Positions 1 through 7,561 of a stretch of DNA of 64,000 nucleotides are shown piece by piece. Each line of letters opens with the position of its first letter. Position 1 is the first letter of the stretch. The notes beneath the pieces are model-generated. The model saw only the letters and a program-made list of their open reading frames with translations, was not told where the DNA came from and made no database searches. The position numbers were made by a program, and so were the translations under genes. Source of the stretch: Phytobacter palmae. Its GTDB lineage: Bacteria > Pseudomonadota > Gammaproteobacteria > Enterobacterales > Enterobacteriaceae. The DNA lies in assembly GCA_900112785.1 (NCBI GenBank), contig FONB01000008.1, forward strand, positions 124,001 through 188,000, given 5' to 3'.

Positions 1-129
1 CAGGGCGAAGAGTAAAACCAGCGTTACACTAAATCCGACCCCGGCGGCAGCCAGCGGCATAGCGAGCATTCCTGCGCCAATTGTGGTGCCAGCCACAATA
101 AAAACACTACCAAGTGTTCGATTTTTCAC
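1..129 (-). CDS. tyrP: tyrosine-specific permease, N-terminal part only
   Basis: The 43 visible residues ([20 protein letters not shown] and onward) match the start of TyrP, an inner-membrane proton-coupled tyrosine importer of the aromatic amino acid permease family. The first transmembrane segment with the [12 protein letters not shown] motif is present. Translation probably begins at GTG 129-127, preceded by an AGAGGAAAG ribosome site. The gene runs off the left edge of the window. Paired TyrR boxes lie just upstream, as expected for this gene. Confidence 0.93.
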   Translation of the reverse strand, partial: MKNRTLGSVFIVAGTTIGAGMLAMPLAAAGVGFSVTLVLLFAL

Positions 130-198
130 ACTTTCCTCTGTATTTAATCCACATTCTTTTGTAAATCTGCGGCGCAGAGTATGTGAAAAACGGATCTT

Positions 199-239
199 CG
201 TCAAACCGGGCTTACAATAGATGTAAACCAATGATTACA
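199..239. promoter_or_regulatory. tandem TyrR boxes upstream of tyrP
   Basis: A strong box TGTAAACCAATGATTACA (222-239) fits the TyrR consensus TGTAAA-N6-TTTACA with one mismatch. A weaker box CGTCAAACCGGGCTTACA (199-216) lies 23 bp away centre to centre. A strong/weak pair on one face of the helix is the arrangement known for E. coli tyrP, where TyrR represses with tyrosine and activates with phenylalanine. Binding itself is inferred. Confidence 0.7.
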
Positions 240-368
240 GGGGCGAGTTTTAATTTTTGAATATTTGCCTGGTCGCGCAAAAAGTTGATGCGATGTATCC
301 AAACCTGTCAGAACGCAAAAAATGATCCTGAAGATGTGTTTATCATGCATCTTTTGAGCGGAGGGTAT

Positions 369-608
369 ATGACGTCAATTCATGGTCACGAAGTGCTTAA
401 TATGATGCTGGAATCAGGGGAGCGATATTCACAGGAGAGTCTGGAAGCGGCAATCTCTGCGCGCTTTGGTAAGGATGCCCGTTTTCATACCTGTTCAGCA
501 GAAGATATGACAGCAGCGGAGTTGGTGGCGTTTCTGGCATCGCGTGGAAAATTCATTCCCGCCGCAGACGGATTTTCAACCCACGAAAGTAAAATCTGCC
601 AGCACTAA
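369..608 (+). CDS. yecH: YecH family small metal-binding protein
   Basis: The 79-residue product beginning MTSIHGHEVLNMML closely matches E. coli YecH (DUF2492), a small protein of unknown role thought to bind metal. The start at 369 is chosen because it gives the family length and has a GCGGAGGG ribosome site; an in-frame upstream ATG at 285 would add 28 unsupported residues. Histidines near the N-terminus and Cys/His at the end (KICQH) are possible metal ligands. It is convergent with ftnA and separated from it by a terminator. Confidence 0.88.
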   Translation: MTSIHGHEVLNMMLESGERYSQESLEAAISARFGKDARFHTCSAEDMTAAELVAFLASRGKFIPAADGFSTHESKICQH

Positions 609-613
609 AAAAT

Positions 614-647
614 AATGCGGTAATGAGTCCTCATTACCGCATTTTGC
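614..647. terminator. bidirectional terminator between yecH and ftnA
   Basis: A perfect 13-bp stem (AATGCGGTAATGA / TCATTACCGCATT) with a four-base loop is followed by TTTT on the plus strand and preceded by an A-rich run. It can therefore end both convergent transcripts. Confidence 0.85.
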
Positions 648-1145
648 TTAATTTGCCGTGTCGAGAGTAGACAGTTCTTTATCGATAAAATAGAGACCTT
701 CGCCGCTTTTACCGGCCAGTGTCAGTTTATCAATAACCGATTTAAAGAGTTTCTCTTCTTCGTGTTGTTCCGCTACGTACCATTGCAGGAAATTAAACGT
801 CGGATAATCCTGTGAGGTCATTGCCACGTGAGCCAGTTCGTTAATTTTCTGGGTGATTAACTGCTCATGTTCGTAAGTTGCACGGAACAATTCATCCAGC
901 GATGCATATTCGGCAAACGGCGACTGGATAGTGTTAATACGCGGTAAGCTGCCGGTATCTGCCAGATAATCAAACAGACGCTGCATATGCGTCATCTCTT
1001 CCTGCGCATGGCGACGCAGAAATGCGGCGGCACCTTCAAAGCTGTTATAGCTGCACCAGGCGCTCATTTGTTGATAAAGCAGAGACGAAAAAAGCTCGAG
1101 GTTCATCTGCTCATTTAGTTTTTCAATCATTTCAGCTTTAAGCAT
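648..1145 (-). CDS. ftnA: non-haem ferritin FtnA
   Basis: The 165-residue protein matches FtnA, the main cytoplasmic iron-storage ferritin, which forms a 24-subunit shell and oxidises Fe(II) at a dinuclear centre. Ferroxidase ligands are visible: Glu17 in NLELFSS, the E-E-x-x-H set in AQEEMTH (about 49-53), Glu94 in YEHEQ and the HEEEK region near 128-133. The start ATG has a GGAGCGG ribosome site. The AT-rich region upstream contains a Fur-box-like sequence, fitting the known Fur-dependent relief of H-NS silencing in E. coli. Confidence 0.96.
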   Translation of the reverse strand: MLKAEMIEKLNEQMNLELFSSLLYQQMSAWCSYNSFEGAAAFLRRHAQEEMTHMQRLFDYLADTGSLPRINTIQSPFAEYASLDELFRATYEHEQLITQKINELAHVAMTSQDYPTFNFLQWYVAEQHEEEKLFKSVIDKLTLAGKSGEGLYFIDKELSTLDTAN

Positions 1146-1286
1146 GGCGCCGCTCCAGAAAATAATAAAAGAAGTAAGAAGCGGCCACTATAATTTGTTA
1201 TTTAATTATTTGCAAAAGGTAAAATAAAAAATATTTTTTATTAAAAATGAGAATGGGAATAACACGCATTGCAGGGAAGTAATCAG

Positions 1287-1305
1287 GTAAATGATAATTA
1301 TTCTT
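1287..1305. promoter_or_regulatory. candidate Fur site in the ftnA promoter region
   Basis: GTAAATGATAATTATTCTT matches 14 of 19 positions of the classic Fur box. It lies in the very AT-rich 1146-1353 gap upstream of ftnA, which also looks suitable for H-NS binding. In E. coli, Fur activates ftnA through upstream sites by displacing H-NS. The individual site is inferred from consensus only. Confidence 0.5.
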
Positions 1306-1315
1306 TAATTTAAAT

Positions 1316-1349
1316 AAAAAGTAATGCCAGTAATAATGCACTGGCATTA
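1316..1349 (-). terminator. terminator of yecR
   Basis: A 10-bp stem TAATGCCAGT / ACTGGCATTA lies just past the yecR stop. An A-rich tract on its left reads as a U-tract on the minus strand. Confidence 0.75.
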
Positions 1350-1353
1350 ACTT

Positions 1354-1692
1354 TTACCAGGTTCGGGTGCCCGTTGTTGGGGTGAGCGCCATACCACGGC
1401 ACTGATACTGAATAGTAATAGTCGTATTCATGCAGACAGAGCCACTGATCAGGCTACAGGTCGAAATTGGCTGACCATAGGCCACCGCTGTTGCATAGCC
1501 CATCTGTTGGCACTGTTTGTTGGCGGTACCCTGCGTGGTGTATTCGTCATAATGCGCGTTTTGCATCATGGCCTGATTAAAGCTAAGGCGGATCAGACCA
1601 TTGGTCGTATCGACATTGCTCACTTTGGGTTCTTTTGTTATTGAGCACCCAGCGAGCAGTAGCAGCGAGGCGGCGACAAGGATTTTGTTCAT
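1354..1692 (-). CDS. yecR: YecR-like lipoprotein
   Basis: The 112-residue protein starts with a lipoprotein signal (MNKILVAASLLLLAGC, lipobox LLAGC, Cys16). It has four more cysteines in its C-terminal half, compatible with disulphides in the periplasm. It corresponds by sequence and position to YecR, a lipoprotein of unknown function placed in the flagellar regulon of E. coli. I did not find a convincing sigma-28 promoter immediately upstream, so flagellar control here is only inferred from orthology. Confidence 0.8.
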   Translation of the reverse strand: MNKILVAASLLLLAGCSITKEPKVSNVDTTNGLIRLSFNQAMMQNAHYDEYTTQGTANKQCQQMGYATAVAYGQPISTCSLISGSVCMNTTITIQYQCRGMALTPTTGTRTW

Positions 1693-2172
1693 GAAATCGC
1701 TCTGATTCTTATGGGCATTCTTGCATCTTACCGACTTATTACGCGGGCAATCGGCAGAATAGCCAACGTAACTGGCCTTTTTACGCGCAACGGCGCTCAG
1801 TCTGTCAGGGAGGCATAGATTCTGGCAAACAGGTGTTGTTGCCGACGAAATAAAGCCACCAGATGTAAGTTGAAATGCCAGCCGCTACCAGCCTTGATGT
1901 CTGCATTGCCTCTTTCTGGGTGAAAGTGGCTTTATAAAGACGTTTTGTTGTAGCGCGTCATAAACATCGCCAGAGCAAGAACGCTACCCGTAATAAAAGA
2001 GAGAACAGCGAGGAGGTCAGCGCCCTCCGACAGTGCATTGAGATTCTTACAGACAAAACTGTGAAGGCAATTTGCTTTTTTAAAACTATTTTTCATTAAA
2101 TTTGAAAGTATGTTTATCAGGTAGTAAGGTTGATTCATATTGGCTACTTGATGCATTAACCAGGAGATGAAT
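1693..2172. other. gap without a confident gene
   Basis: No convincing gene is seen. On the minus strand, 1932 to about 2040 reads as a short hydrophobic stretch (LLAVLSFITGSVLALAMFMT) that could be one transmembrane helix of a tiny protein. No start in that frame has a ribosome site, and the frame runs into the start of the RpiB-like gene. The right part of the gap, 2085-2160, is AT-rich and probably carries the promoter of the RpiB-like gene. Confidence 0.4.
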
Positions 2173-2811
2173 ATGAAGATTGCACTGATGATGGAAAACA
2201 GCCAGGCAGGGAAAAACGCCATCATCCTTAAAGAATTGAAAGCGGTTGCGGATGAAAGAGATTTTCCGGTCTTTAACGTGGGCATGAGTGACGAAAACGA
2301 TCATCACCTGACCTATATCCACCTTGGTATTATGGCCAGCATTCTGCTGAATGCTAAAGCGGTCGACTTTGTGGTGACAGGCTGTGGAACCGGGCAGGGT
2401 GCACTGATGTCGCTGAACATTCATCCAGGTGTGGTCTGTGGTTACTGTATTGATCCAGCTGATGCTTTTCTGTTTGCCCAGATTAACAACGGCAACGCGC
2501 TCTCTTTGCCGTTTGCTAAAGGTTTTGGCTGGGGAGCGGAACTCAATGTGCGCTTTATCTTTGAAAAAGCGTTCACGGGACGTAAAGGTGAAGGCTATCC
2601 GCCCGAACGCAAAGAGCCGCAGGTCCGTAATGCCGGTATCCTCAACCAGGTGAAAGCGGCTGTGGTGAAAGAGAACTACCTTGATACGTTACGCGCCATC
2701 GATCCGGAACTGGTAAAAACCGCCGTTTCCGGCCCGCGCTTCCAGCAATGTTTCTTTGAAAACTGCCAGGACAAAGCAATCGAAGCCTTTGTGCGTGAGA
2801 TCCTTGCCTGA
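2173..2811 (+). CDS. RpiB/LacA/LacB family sugar-phosphate isomerase
   Basis: The 212-residue protein has the RpiB/LacAB fold signature, including the phosphate-binding loop VVTGCGTGQGALMS (about 67-80) and a DPADAFLFAQINNGNALSL stretch. Members interconvert aldose and ketose phosphates such as ribose 5-phosphate or galactose 6-phosphate; the substrate here cannot be told. It is longer than RpiB (about 150 residues) because of a C-terminal extension that ends in a Cys-containing helix. The second ATG (2173) is chosen because AGGAG sits six bases before it, while it abuts the ATG at 2167. It stands alone and is absent from this place in K-12. Confidence 0.82.
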   Translation: MKIALMMENSQAGKNAIILKELKAVADERDFPVFNVGMSDENDHHLTYIHLGIMASILLNAKAVDFVVTGCGTGQGALMSLNIHPGVVCGYCIDPADAFLFAQINNGNALSLPFAKGFGWGAELNVRFIFEKAFTGRKGEGYPPERKEPQVRNAGILNQVKAAVVKENYLDTLRAIDPELVKTAVSGPRFQQCFFENCQDKAIEAFVREILA

Positions 2812-2815
2812 TATC

Positions 2816-2843
2816 GCGGAGGGCCAGCTCAGCTGGCCTCCGC
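2816..2843. terminator. stem-loop after the RpiB-like gene
   Basis: A near-perfect palindrome (GCGGAGGGCCAGC, then its complement arm GCTGGCCTCCGC) begins a few bases after the stop codon. There is no U-tract, so it may act as an mRNA 3'-end stabiliser rather than a true intrinsic terminator. Confidence 0.5.
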
Positions 2844-2982
2844 TTTCCCCGCCAGTAGTAACCCGCCACGTTTTTTCCCGCACTCTCTAAATAGTTTTTA
2901 AAAATACTCAAAAAATTTTAGTTTGTAAGTTTCAGATTCGAAACCAGTTTTTAACAAAAATACGCTTCCTGAAAAAATAAAA

Positions 2983-3028
2983 CGTGATTTCTATCACGGA
3001 AATATTGCTTTTTGTGATGAAGGTCATA
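2983..3028. promoter_or_regulatory. two CRP-like sites upstream of azuC
   Basis: CGTGATTTCTATCACG (2983-2998) is a symmetric CRP-type palindrome. TGTGATGAAGGTCATA (3013-3028) is a second match to TGTGA-N6-TCACA. Their centres are 30 bp apart, directly upstream of the expected azuC promoter. CRP control of the E. coli azuC gene has been reported; the effect of each site here is not predictable from sequence. Confidence 0.6.
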
Positions 3029-3080
3029 TTATATGCACATCAACCGATAACACCTGCATAACAAATCGCCGGAGCAAAAC

Positions 3081-3164
3081 ATGAAACTGCGCAAAATTCT
3101 GAAAAGCATTTTTGAAACCTACTGCAAAACGTTCAAAGATGTACCGCCGGGCGCGATGTTCTGA
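3081..3164 (+). CDS. azuC: small inner-membrane-associated protein AzuC
   Basis: The reading frame encodes 27 residues, MKLRKILKSIFETYCKTFKD followed by VPPGAMF. This is unmistakably E. coli AzuC (28 residues), a basic amphipathic peptide that associates with the inner membrane. An upstream CGGAGC serves as ribosome site. The protein ends one residue earlier than the K-12 form, which has a final Arg, and differs mainly at positions 10-13 and 25. A terminator follows six bases after the stop. Confidence 0.92.
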   Translation: MKLRKILKSIFETYCKTFKDVPPGAMF

Positions 3165-3170
3165 TGATAA

Positions 3171-3196
3171 AAAACCTGCCGAGGCAGGTTTTTTTA
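3171..3196 (+). terminator. intrinsic terminator of azuC
   Basis: AAACCTGCC and its complement GGCAGGTTT form a stem with a two-base centre, followed by a run of seven to eight T. It begins just past the azuC stop. Confidence 0.9.
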
Positions 3197-3211
3197 TGTC
3201 CGAAAAGACAA

Positions 3212-3237
3212 AAAAAGCGGCGCTCTCGCCGCTTTTT
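3212..3237. terminator. terminator of the Dcu-type gene
   Basis: AAAAAGCGGCG-CTCT-CGCCGCTTTTT is a perfect 11-bp stem with a four-base loop. The A-run on the left gives the U-tract for the minus-strand transporter transcript, and the T-run could also stop plus-strand readthrough from azuC. Confidence 0.88.
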
Positions 3238-3242
3238 ACTTA

Positions 3243-4586
3243 TCAGAAGAAGGCCGAGACCAGCATGTAGCTGGCAGCGCAGGCGCAACTGACGCCAATC
3301 AGACCCGGAATGATAAAGCTGTGGTTAATGATAAATTTGCCGATACGCGTGGTACCCGAGCGGTCAAAACCGATACAGGCGAGGTCACTTGGGTAGGTCG
3401 GCAGGACAAAATAGCCATACGAGGCCGGGAAGAATGCGATCAACATTTTAGGTTCAACGCCCAGCATCAGGCCCATTGGCGCAACAGCGGTCAGCGCGGC
3501 AGCCTGGCTATTTACCAGCTTCGAAACGAGGAACAGGACGATAGCGTAGGTCCATGGATGGCTTTTCACCACCCCTTCCAGCGCCATTTTCAGTTCGTTT
3601 AAATGAGCCTGGAAAAAAGTATCACTCATCCATGCAACACCAAAGACCGAGAAAATAGCCACCATTCCCGCTTTGAATACCGCACCGCCTGAAATGGCGG
3701 AAGCGTTGACTTTACAGACCATCAGCATCACGGCGCCAGCAATCAACATCATCATCTGAATGACCAGATTCATTGAAAGTGGCGAGAGTTTCCCTTTTAC
3801 GTCAAAAGCCGGGCGCAATTGCGGGAGCGCCCCGAGTAACACCACGACCAGGATGCCGGCAAAGAAGATCCATGTTGACCAGTAGGCCTCTTTTGGGAAG
3901 CGCTGATTCATCAGGGTTTCACTACTGCCGTAAATGAATTCACGCTGTTTTGGATCTTTTAATTTTTCCTGAAACTCCTTGTCATCAGCCAGATCTTTAC
4001 CGCGACGCAGACTCCACAGCGCCGCAATAGCTACACCGAAAAGCGATGCCGGAACAGAGACAGCCAATATTTCAAGAATGCTCCATGCATGACCAATACC
4101 GTGCTGCGCGCCAAGGATTGAGACCAGCGATACAACGGCAACGGAAACTGGCGACGCGGTAATTGCCATTTGCGAGGCAATTGAAGCTACGGCCATCGGG
4201 CGTTCCGGGCGGATATTTTTCTTAAGCGCAATGTCGGCGATAATAGGAAACATCGTGTAAACCACATGCCCGGTGCCGCAAAGAAACGTTAATGTCCAGG
4301 TAGTGAAGGGCGCCAGCAACGTAATATGCTGGGGGTGGCGACGTAATAACCGCTCCGCAAATTGCATCATCACGTTCAAACCGCCTGCGGTTTGCAGCGT
4401 CGCCGCGCAACCAATAACGGCAAGAATCGTGAGCATAACATCAACCGGCGGCTTGCCCGGTTCCAGACCAAATACAAAGCTCAGGATAAAAAGGCCAATC
4501 CCGCTGATTAAACCCAGCCCCATCCCGCCAAAACGTGTCCCTATTAATAAACAGAGAATTATTATGATAAATTCAATGGTAATCAT
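3243..4586 (-). CDS. anaerobic C4-dicarboxylate transporter, DcuA/DcuB family
   Basis: The 447-residue membrane protein has about ten to twelve hydrophobic segments. It carries typical Dcu motifs: PGKPPVDVML near residue 45, LCGTGHVVYT near 105, SPVSVAVVSL near 145, and FVLPTYPSDLA and FDRSGTTRIG near the end. The family imports or exchanges fumarate, aspartate and malate for succinate in anaerobic growth. Length and pattern are like DcuB, but identity looks moderate, so it is probably a paralogue. The ribosome site is AAGGACAGG. Not found here in K-12. Confidence 0.85.
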   Translation of the reverse strand: MITIEFIIIILCLLIGTRFGGMGLGLISGIGLFILSFVFGLEPGKPPVDVMLTILAVIGCAATLQTAGGLNVMMQFAERLLRRHPQHITLLAPFTTWTLTFLCGTGHVVYTMFPIIADIALKKNIRPERPMAVASIASQMAITASPVSVAVVSLVSILGAQHGIGHAWSILEILAVSVPASLFGVAIAALWSLRRGKDLADDKEFQEKLKDPKQREFIYGSSETLMNQRFPKEAYWSTWIFFAGILVVVLLGALPQLRPAFDVKGKLSPLSMNLVIQMMMLIAGAVMLMVCKVNASAISGGAVFKAGMVAIFSVFGVAWMSDTFFQAHLNELKMALEGVVKSHPWTYAIVLFLVSKLVNSQAAALTAVAPMGLMLGVEPKMLIAFFPASYGYFVLPTYPSDLACIGFDRSGTTRIGKFIINHSFIIPGLIGVSCACAASYMLVSAFF

Positions 4587-4790
4587 GACTCACCTGTCCT
4601 TGACATTAATACATTGCATAAATCATTACATTTTGTAACGTCTCCCAATGAGAGCCAGATCCAATTTAAGCAAATTTAATAAAAGCAATAAGTTATATAC
4701 CTTTTATTAACATTTAATTCATACCCTGGCAAAGTAACAGGGCAGCCGATGAAGAAAAATTAAATATCTGCTGACTATTCTCTGTGGGGT
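4587..4790. promoter_or_regulatory. AT-rich promoter region of the Dcu-type gene
   Basis: This stretch is strongly AT-rich and contains only short imperfect repeats. No clear FNR (TTGAT-N4-ATCAA) or CRP palindrome was found, although such control is usual for Dcu carriers. Confidence 0.35.
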
Positions 4791-4853
4791 TATGAACGAT
4801 TATTTACAGGCGAGAAAAATTGATGCGAAACAGTACAGTGACCATTTTTTAAT

Positions 4854-5214
4854 TTATGATGATTGTTTTGCAATTCCGTGTAACTTTTTTATCCGATCCA
4901 GCATGACCACATTCATCTCTTCGGCCAGAGATTTCATCGCACAGATGGACAGCACCTGGTTTTCAATAAACTGCCTGATGATATTCTCAACAGAGACAAC
5001 ATTGTTGTCTGCATGGTGACTGGCTTGCTAACCGATCAGACCCCTGATGCCTTGATATTTGAACACCTGCTTCATTCGGGCCACGCGTTTTAGTATCTGA
5101 ATGTGCAGTAACACGCACCACGCCCGGCAGGTGATGTCTCATGGACCTGTTGCCAGGAGAGATATAAAAAGGCGCCGCATGAAACTCAGGGTTCACAGGA
5201 GTCTTCAGTTTCTA
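4854..5214 (-). pseudogene. remnant of an unidentified gene, frameshifted and stopped
   Basis: Read on the minus strand, protein-like sequence continues across at least two disruptions: an N-terminal piece containing HHLPGVVRVTAHSDTK, then after a frame change LKRVARMKQVFKYQGIRGLI, a TAG stop near 5025-5027, and in the same frame DNNVVSVENIIRQFIENQVL running to a stop at 4854-4856. The residue make-up resembles real protein more than a random frame does, hence the pseudogene call. I do not recognise the family. The surrounding kilobase is otherwise empty, fitting a decaying locus. Confidence 0.4.
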
Positions 5215-5627
5215 CCCCATTACACAGCTCATCATAATAATATTATTAAAAAGAAATTTTTGACCGTAATAAAATGAAAACAGCAAATTACTGGGATATC
5301 CCTCTACCTCAATTTGCGTTGCATAGCGAGCCCGGAGAAATAAAAATATCCTGACTTATATTACGTTACCGCTCGTTACGCCCCTATGGCACAGGATTGA
5401 AAGTTTTTTATTCTGTTACAGCTCGTCGTTTCTCTTATCCGGTGGGGCAAATATTCTGGCAAAGGAAAACAGATATTCTGTTCCTCTGGAAAATGTTCCC
5501 CTGATCGTGGGAAACGAAATAGCGGTACGCCTCAGGCGGCAAGAATGTGATTTGAGAGTTATTTTGAAACAGTGTTTTGATTTATGATAAGGATAATTAT
5601 CTACAACAACAGGATCAGGAGGATGTA
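5215..5627. other. gene-free gap before the DJ-1/PfpI gene
   Basis: Mostly AT-rich, with no protein-like frame and no clear operator. It presumably carries the promoter of the following gene. Confidence 0.35.
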
Positions 5628-6185
5628 ATGAAAAAAGTGGCAGTGTTATTAGCGCCGGGGTTCGAAGAGGCAGAAGCGATTATTACTATCGATATTCTGA
5701 GGCGCCTGCATATCGAGGTTGAAACGCTAGCCTGCGCGGAATCGCGGGCGGTGGTCAGCTATCACAACATTCCGATGGTGGCAGATAGTACGCAGACCGA
5801 GCGCGCGGAAACGCTTTACGACGCCGTCGTGCTTCCGGGCGGACCGCAGGGCAGTGTGAACCTTGCCGCGAATGCGGACGTTATCGCTTTTGTTAAGCAT
5901 CATGATGCACAAAACAGGCTGATTTGCCCGATTTGCTCCGCAGCAGCAAGGGTGCTCGGTGGCAATGATCTGCTGAACGGCCGCCGCTACGTCTGCTCCG
6001 GCGATCTGTGGCAAGGCGTCCGGAACGGTGAATATGTTGATGCCCCGGTGGTTGAAGACCGCAACCTGCTGAGCGGCAAAGGCCTTGGGCACGCCTTTGA
6101 TTTTGCATTCGCCCTGTCGGCGCGCTTGCTGGGTAATGAAGCCCCCGTTCGCGATCACGCAGACCACATTTATTACCGTTGGTAA
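5628..6185 (+). CDS. DJ-1/PfpI family protein
   Basis: The 185-residue protein has the DJ-1/PfpI fold. An acidic residue sits in APGFEEAEA (about 8-16), the glycine turn VLPGGPQGS is near 66-74, and the likely nucleophile is the second Cys of ICPICSAAAR (near 107). Relatives act as chaperones, glyoxalases or deglycase-like enzymes, and the exact activity cannot be read from the sequence. The start at 5628 has an excellent AGGAGG ribosome site, so the longer frame from 5577 is not used. It stands between a decayed gene and araF and has no obvious operon partner. Confidence 0.8.
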   Translation: MKKVAVLLAPGFEEAEAIITIDILRRLHIEVETLACAESRAVVSYHNIPMVADSTQTERAETLYDAVVLPGGPQGSVNLAANADVIAFVKHHDAQNRLICPICSAAARVLGGNDLLNGRRYVCSGDLWQGVRNGEYVDAPVVEDRNLLSGKGLGHAFDFAFALSARLLGNEAPVRDHADHIYYRW

Positions 6186-6501
6186 TTTGTACACCCCGAT
6201 GCACCTTGTATCGGGGACAAGGATAACCGAGCTGGAGCTATGGATTATTCTGCTAGTGCCTTTCTCATTTGTATGACAAAACCCCTCATTTTTATGTCTA
6301 AATCCGCTGAATTTATGTACGGAATTACTGTAATTCTGCGGTGTGATATTGCTCTCCTATGGAGAATCAATTTCCCGCTAAAACTACTGCCAGAACAGGT
6401 ATCCAGGGAAGTACGGATCCTAATGCCTTGTTTTATGACCTTTTAAATGAACCGATAGTTATTTTTCCCTACAGAAAAGAAAGTCAAAGCTGGAGTTAAC
6501 C
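6186..6501. promoter_or_regulatory. araFGH control region
   Basis: Next to the DJ-1 stop is a short stem (CCCCGAT 6194-6200 / ATCGGGG 6210-6216). Then come three phased AraC half-sites (6261-6323) and a CRP half-match TGTGATATTGCTCTCC (6342-6357). The order AraC sites, CRP site, promoter matches that described for E. coli araFGH. A purine-rich AAGTCAAAGCTGGAG stretch just before araF supplies the ribosome site. Confidence 0.65.
6261..6323 (+). promoter_or_regulatory. three AraC half-site repeats with 21-bp period
   Basis: Three successive 21-bp units align with each other: TTTCTCATTTGTATGACAAA (from 6261), CCCCTCATTTTTATGTCTAA (from 6282) and TCCGCTGAATTTATGTACGG (from 6303). Each keeps a TATG core at the same position. 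AraC binds direct repeats of 17-bp half-sites spaced by 4 bp, which gives exactly this period. The third copy is the weakest. Confidence 0.65.
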
Positions 6502-7491
6502 ATGCACAAATTCACTAAAGCGTTAGCAGCCATTGGCCTGGCAGCCGTTATGTCACAATCCGCTATTGCTGAAACAATGAAACTGGGTTTTTTGGTGAAA
6601 CAACCTGAAGAACCCTGGTTCCAGACTGAATGGAAATTCGCCGATAAGGCGGGCAAGGATTTAGGGTTTGAGGTAATTAAAATTGCCGTTCCGGATGGCG
6701 AAAAAACGCTTAACGCTATCGACAGCCTGGCAGCCAGCGGAGCAAAAGGCTTCGTTATCTGTACGCCGGACCCGAAATTAGGTTCCGCGATTGTCGCTAA
6801 AGCGCGCGGTTATGACATGAAAGTCATTACCGTGGATGATCAGTTCGTGAACGCGAAAGGCGAACCGATGACCTCCGTTCCTCTGGTCATGATGGCCGCC
6901 AGCGAAATCGGCGCGCGTCAGGGACAGGAGTTGTACAAAGAGATGCAAAAACGCGGCTGGGATGTAAAAACAACCGCTGTTATGGCCATTACTGCCAATG
7001 AACTGGATACCGCGCGTCGTCGCACCACCGGTTCAATGGATGCACTGAAAGCTGCCGGCTTCCCGGAAAAACAAATTTACCAGGTCCCGACAAAATCAAA
7101 CGATATCCCCGGCGCATTTGATGCCGGTAACTCTCTGCTGGTGCAGCATCCGGAAGTGAAACACTGGCTGGTGCTGGGTATGAACGATAACACCGTCCTT
7201 GGCGGCGTGCGCGCCACCGAAGGTCAGGGTTTTAAAGCTGCTGATGTGATCGGCATTGGTATTAATGGTGTGGACGCGGTCAGCGAACTCTCTAAAGCAC
7301 AGGCGACCGGCTTCTACGGCTCTCTGCTGCCAAGCCCGGATGTTCATGGCTACAAAACCAGCGAGCTGCTCTACAACTGGGTCACCAAAGGTGTTGAGCC
7401 GCCGAAATTCACTGCGGTTACCGATGTGGTGCTGATCACTCGCGATAACTTCAAAGAAGAGCTGGCGAAAAAAGGGTTAGGCGTGAAGTAA
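6502..7491 (+). CDS. araF: L-arabinose ABC transporter, periplasmic binding protein
   Basis: The 329-residue protein is nearly identical to E. coli AraF. It begins with a Sec signal peptide ending ...SQSAIAE, so maturation is expected after about residue 23. The mature protein is a two-lobed sugar-binding protein that delivers L-arabinose to AraGH; conserved stretches include [20 protein letters not shown] and [20 protein letters not shown]. It is the first gene of araFGH and is separated from araG by a hairpin. Confidence 0.98.
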   Translation: MHKFTKALAAIGLAAVMSQSAIAETMKLGFLVKQPEEPWFQTEWKFADKAGKDLGFEVIKIAVPDGEKTLNAIDSLAASGAKGFVICTPDPKLGSAIVAKARGYDMKVITVDDQFVNAKGEPMTSVPLVMMAASEIGARQGQELYKEMQKRGWDVKTTAVMAITANELDTARRRTTGSMDALKAAGFPEKQIYQVPTKSNDIPGAFDAGNSLLVQHPEVKHWLVLGMNDNTVLGGVRATEGQGFKAADVIGIGINGVDAVSELSKAQATGFYGSLLPSPDVHGYKTSELLYNWVTKGVEPPKFTAVTDVVLITRDNFKEELAKKGLGVK

Positions 7492-7506
7492 ATCTCTGAT
7501 GGTTGT

Positions 7507-7528
7507 GCCCTCCCTTGCGAGGGAGGGC
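7507..7528 (+). promoter_or_regulatory. intercistronic hairpin between araF and araG
   Basis: GCCCTCCCT-TGCG-AGGGAGGGC is a perfect 9-bp GC-rich stem with a four-base loop and no T-run. Such hairpins after the binding-protein gene of an ABC operon commonly protect upstream mRNA from 3' decay and give more binding protein than ATPase and permease. That role is inferred here. Confidence 0.75.
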
Positions 7529-7561
7529 CAGAAGTACACTGAACTGATTCACGGAGACGTT

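Larger units (their letters stand above)
3045..3196 (+). ncRNA. azuCR: AzuCR (IsrB) dual-function RNA, approximate ends
   Basis: In E. coli the azuC transcript is both an mRNA for a small membrane protein and a base-pairing RNA. Here the same layout is present: CRP-like sites, a short leader, the azuC reading frame and an intrinsic terminator close behind. The 5' end is only estimated; the 3' end follows the terminator. Confidence 0.6.

Noticed and set aside
1693-1740. Possible sigma-28 promoter upstream of yecR
   Set aside because: A GTCGGTAA -10-like element was seen on the minus strand, but no TAAA-like -35 stands 15 bases before it.
1932-2285. Open frame of 117 codons on the minus strand with a hydrophobic end
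   Set aside because: It overlaps the start of the well-supported RpiB-like gene, has no ribosome site at any start, and only its last 30 residues look protein-like.
4792-5019. Open frame of 75 codons on the plus strand
   Set aside because: No ribosome site and no recognisable pattern. The opposite strand reads better, as a decayed gene.
6240-6446. Open frame of 68 codons between the DJ-1/PfpI gene and araF
   Set aside because: It coincides with the AraC and CRP sites of araFGH and lacks a recognisable protein pattern.
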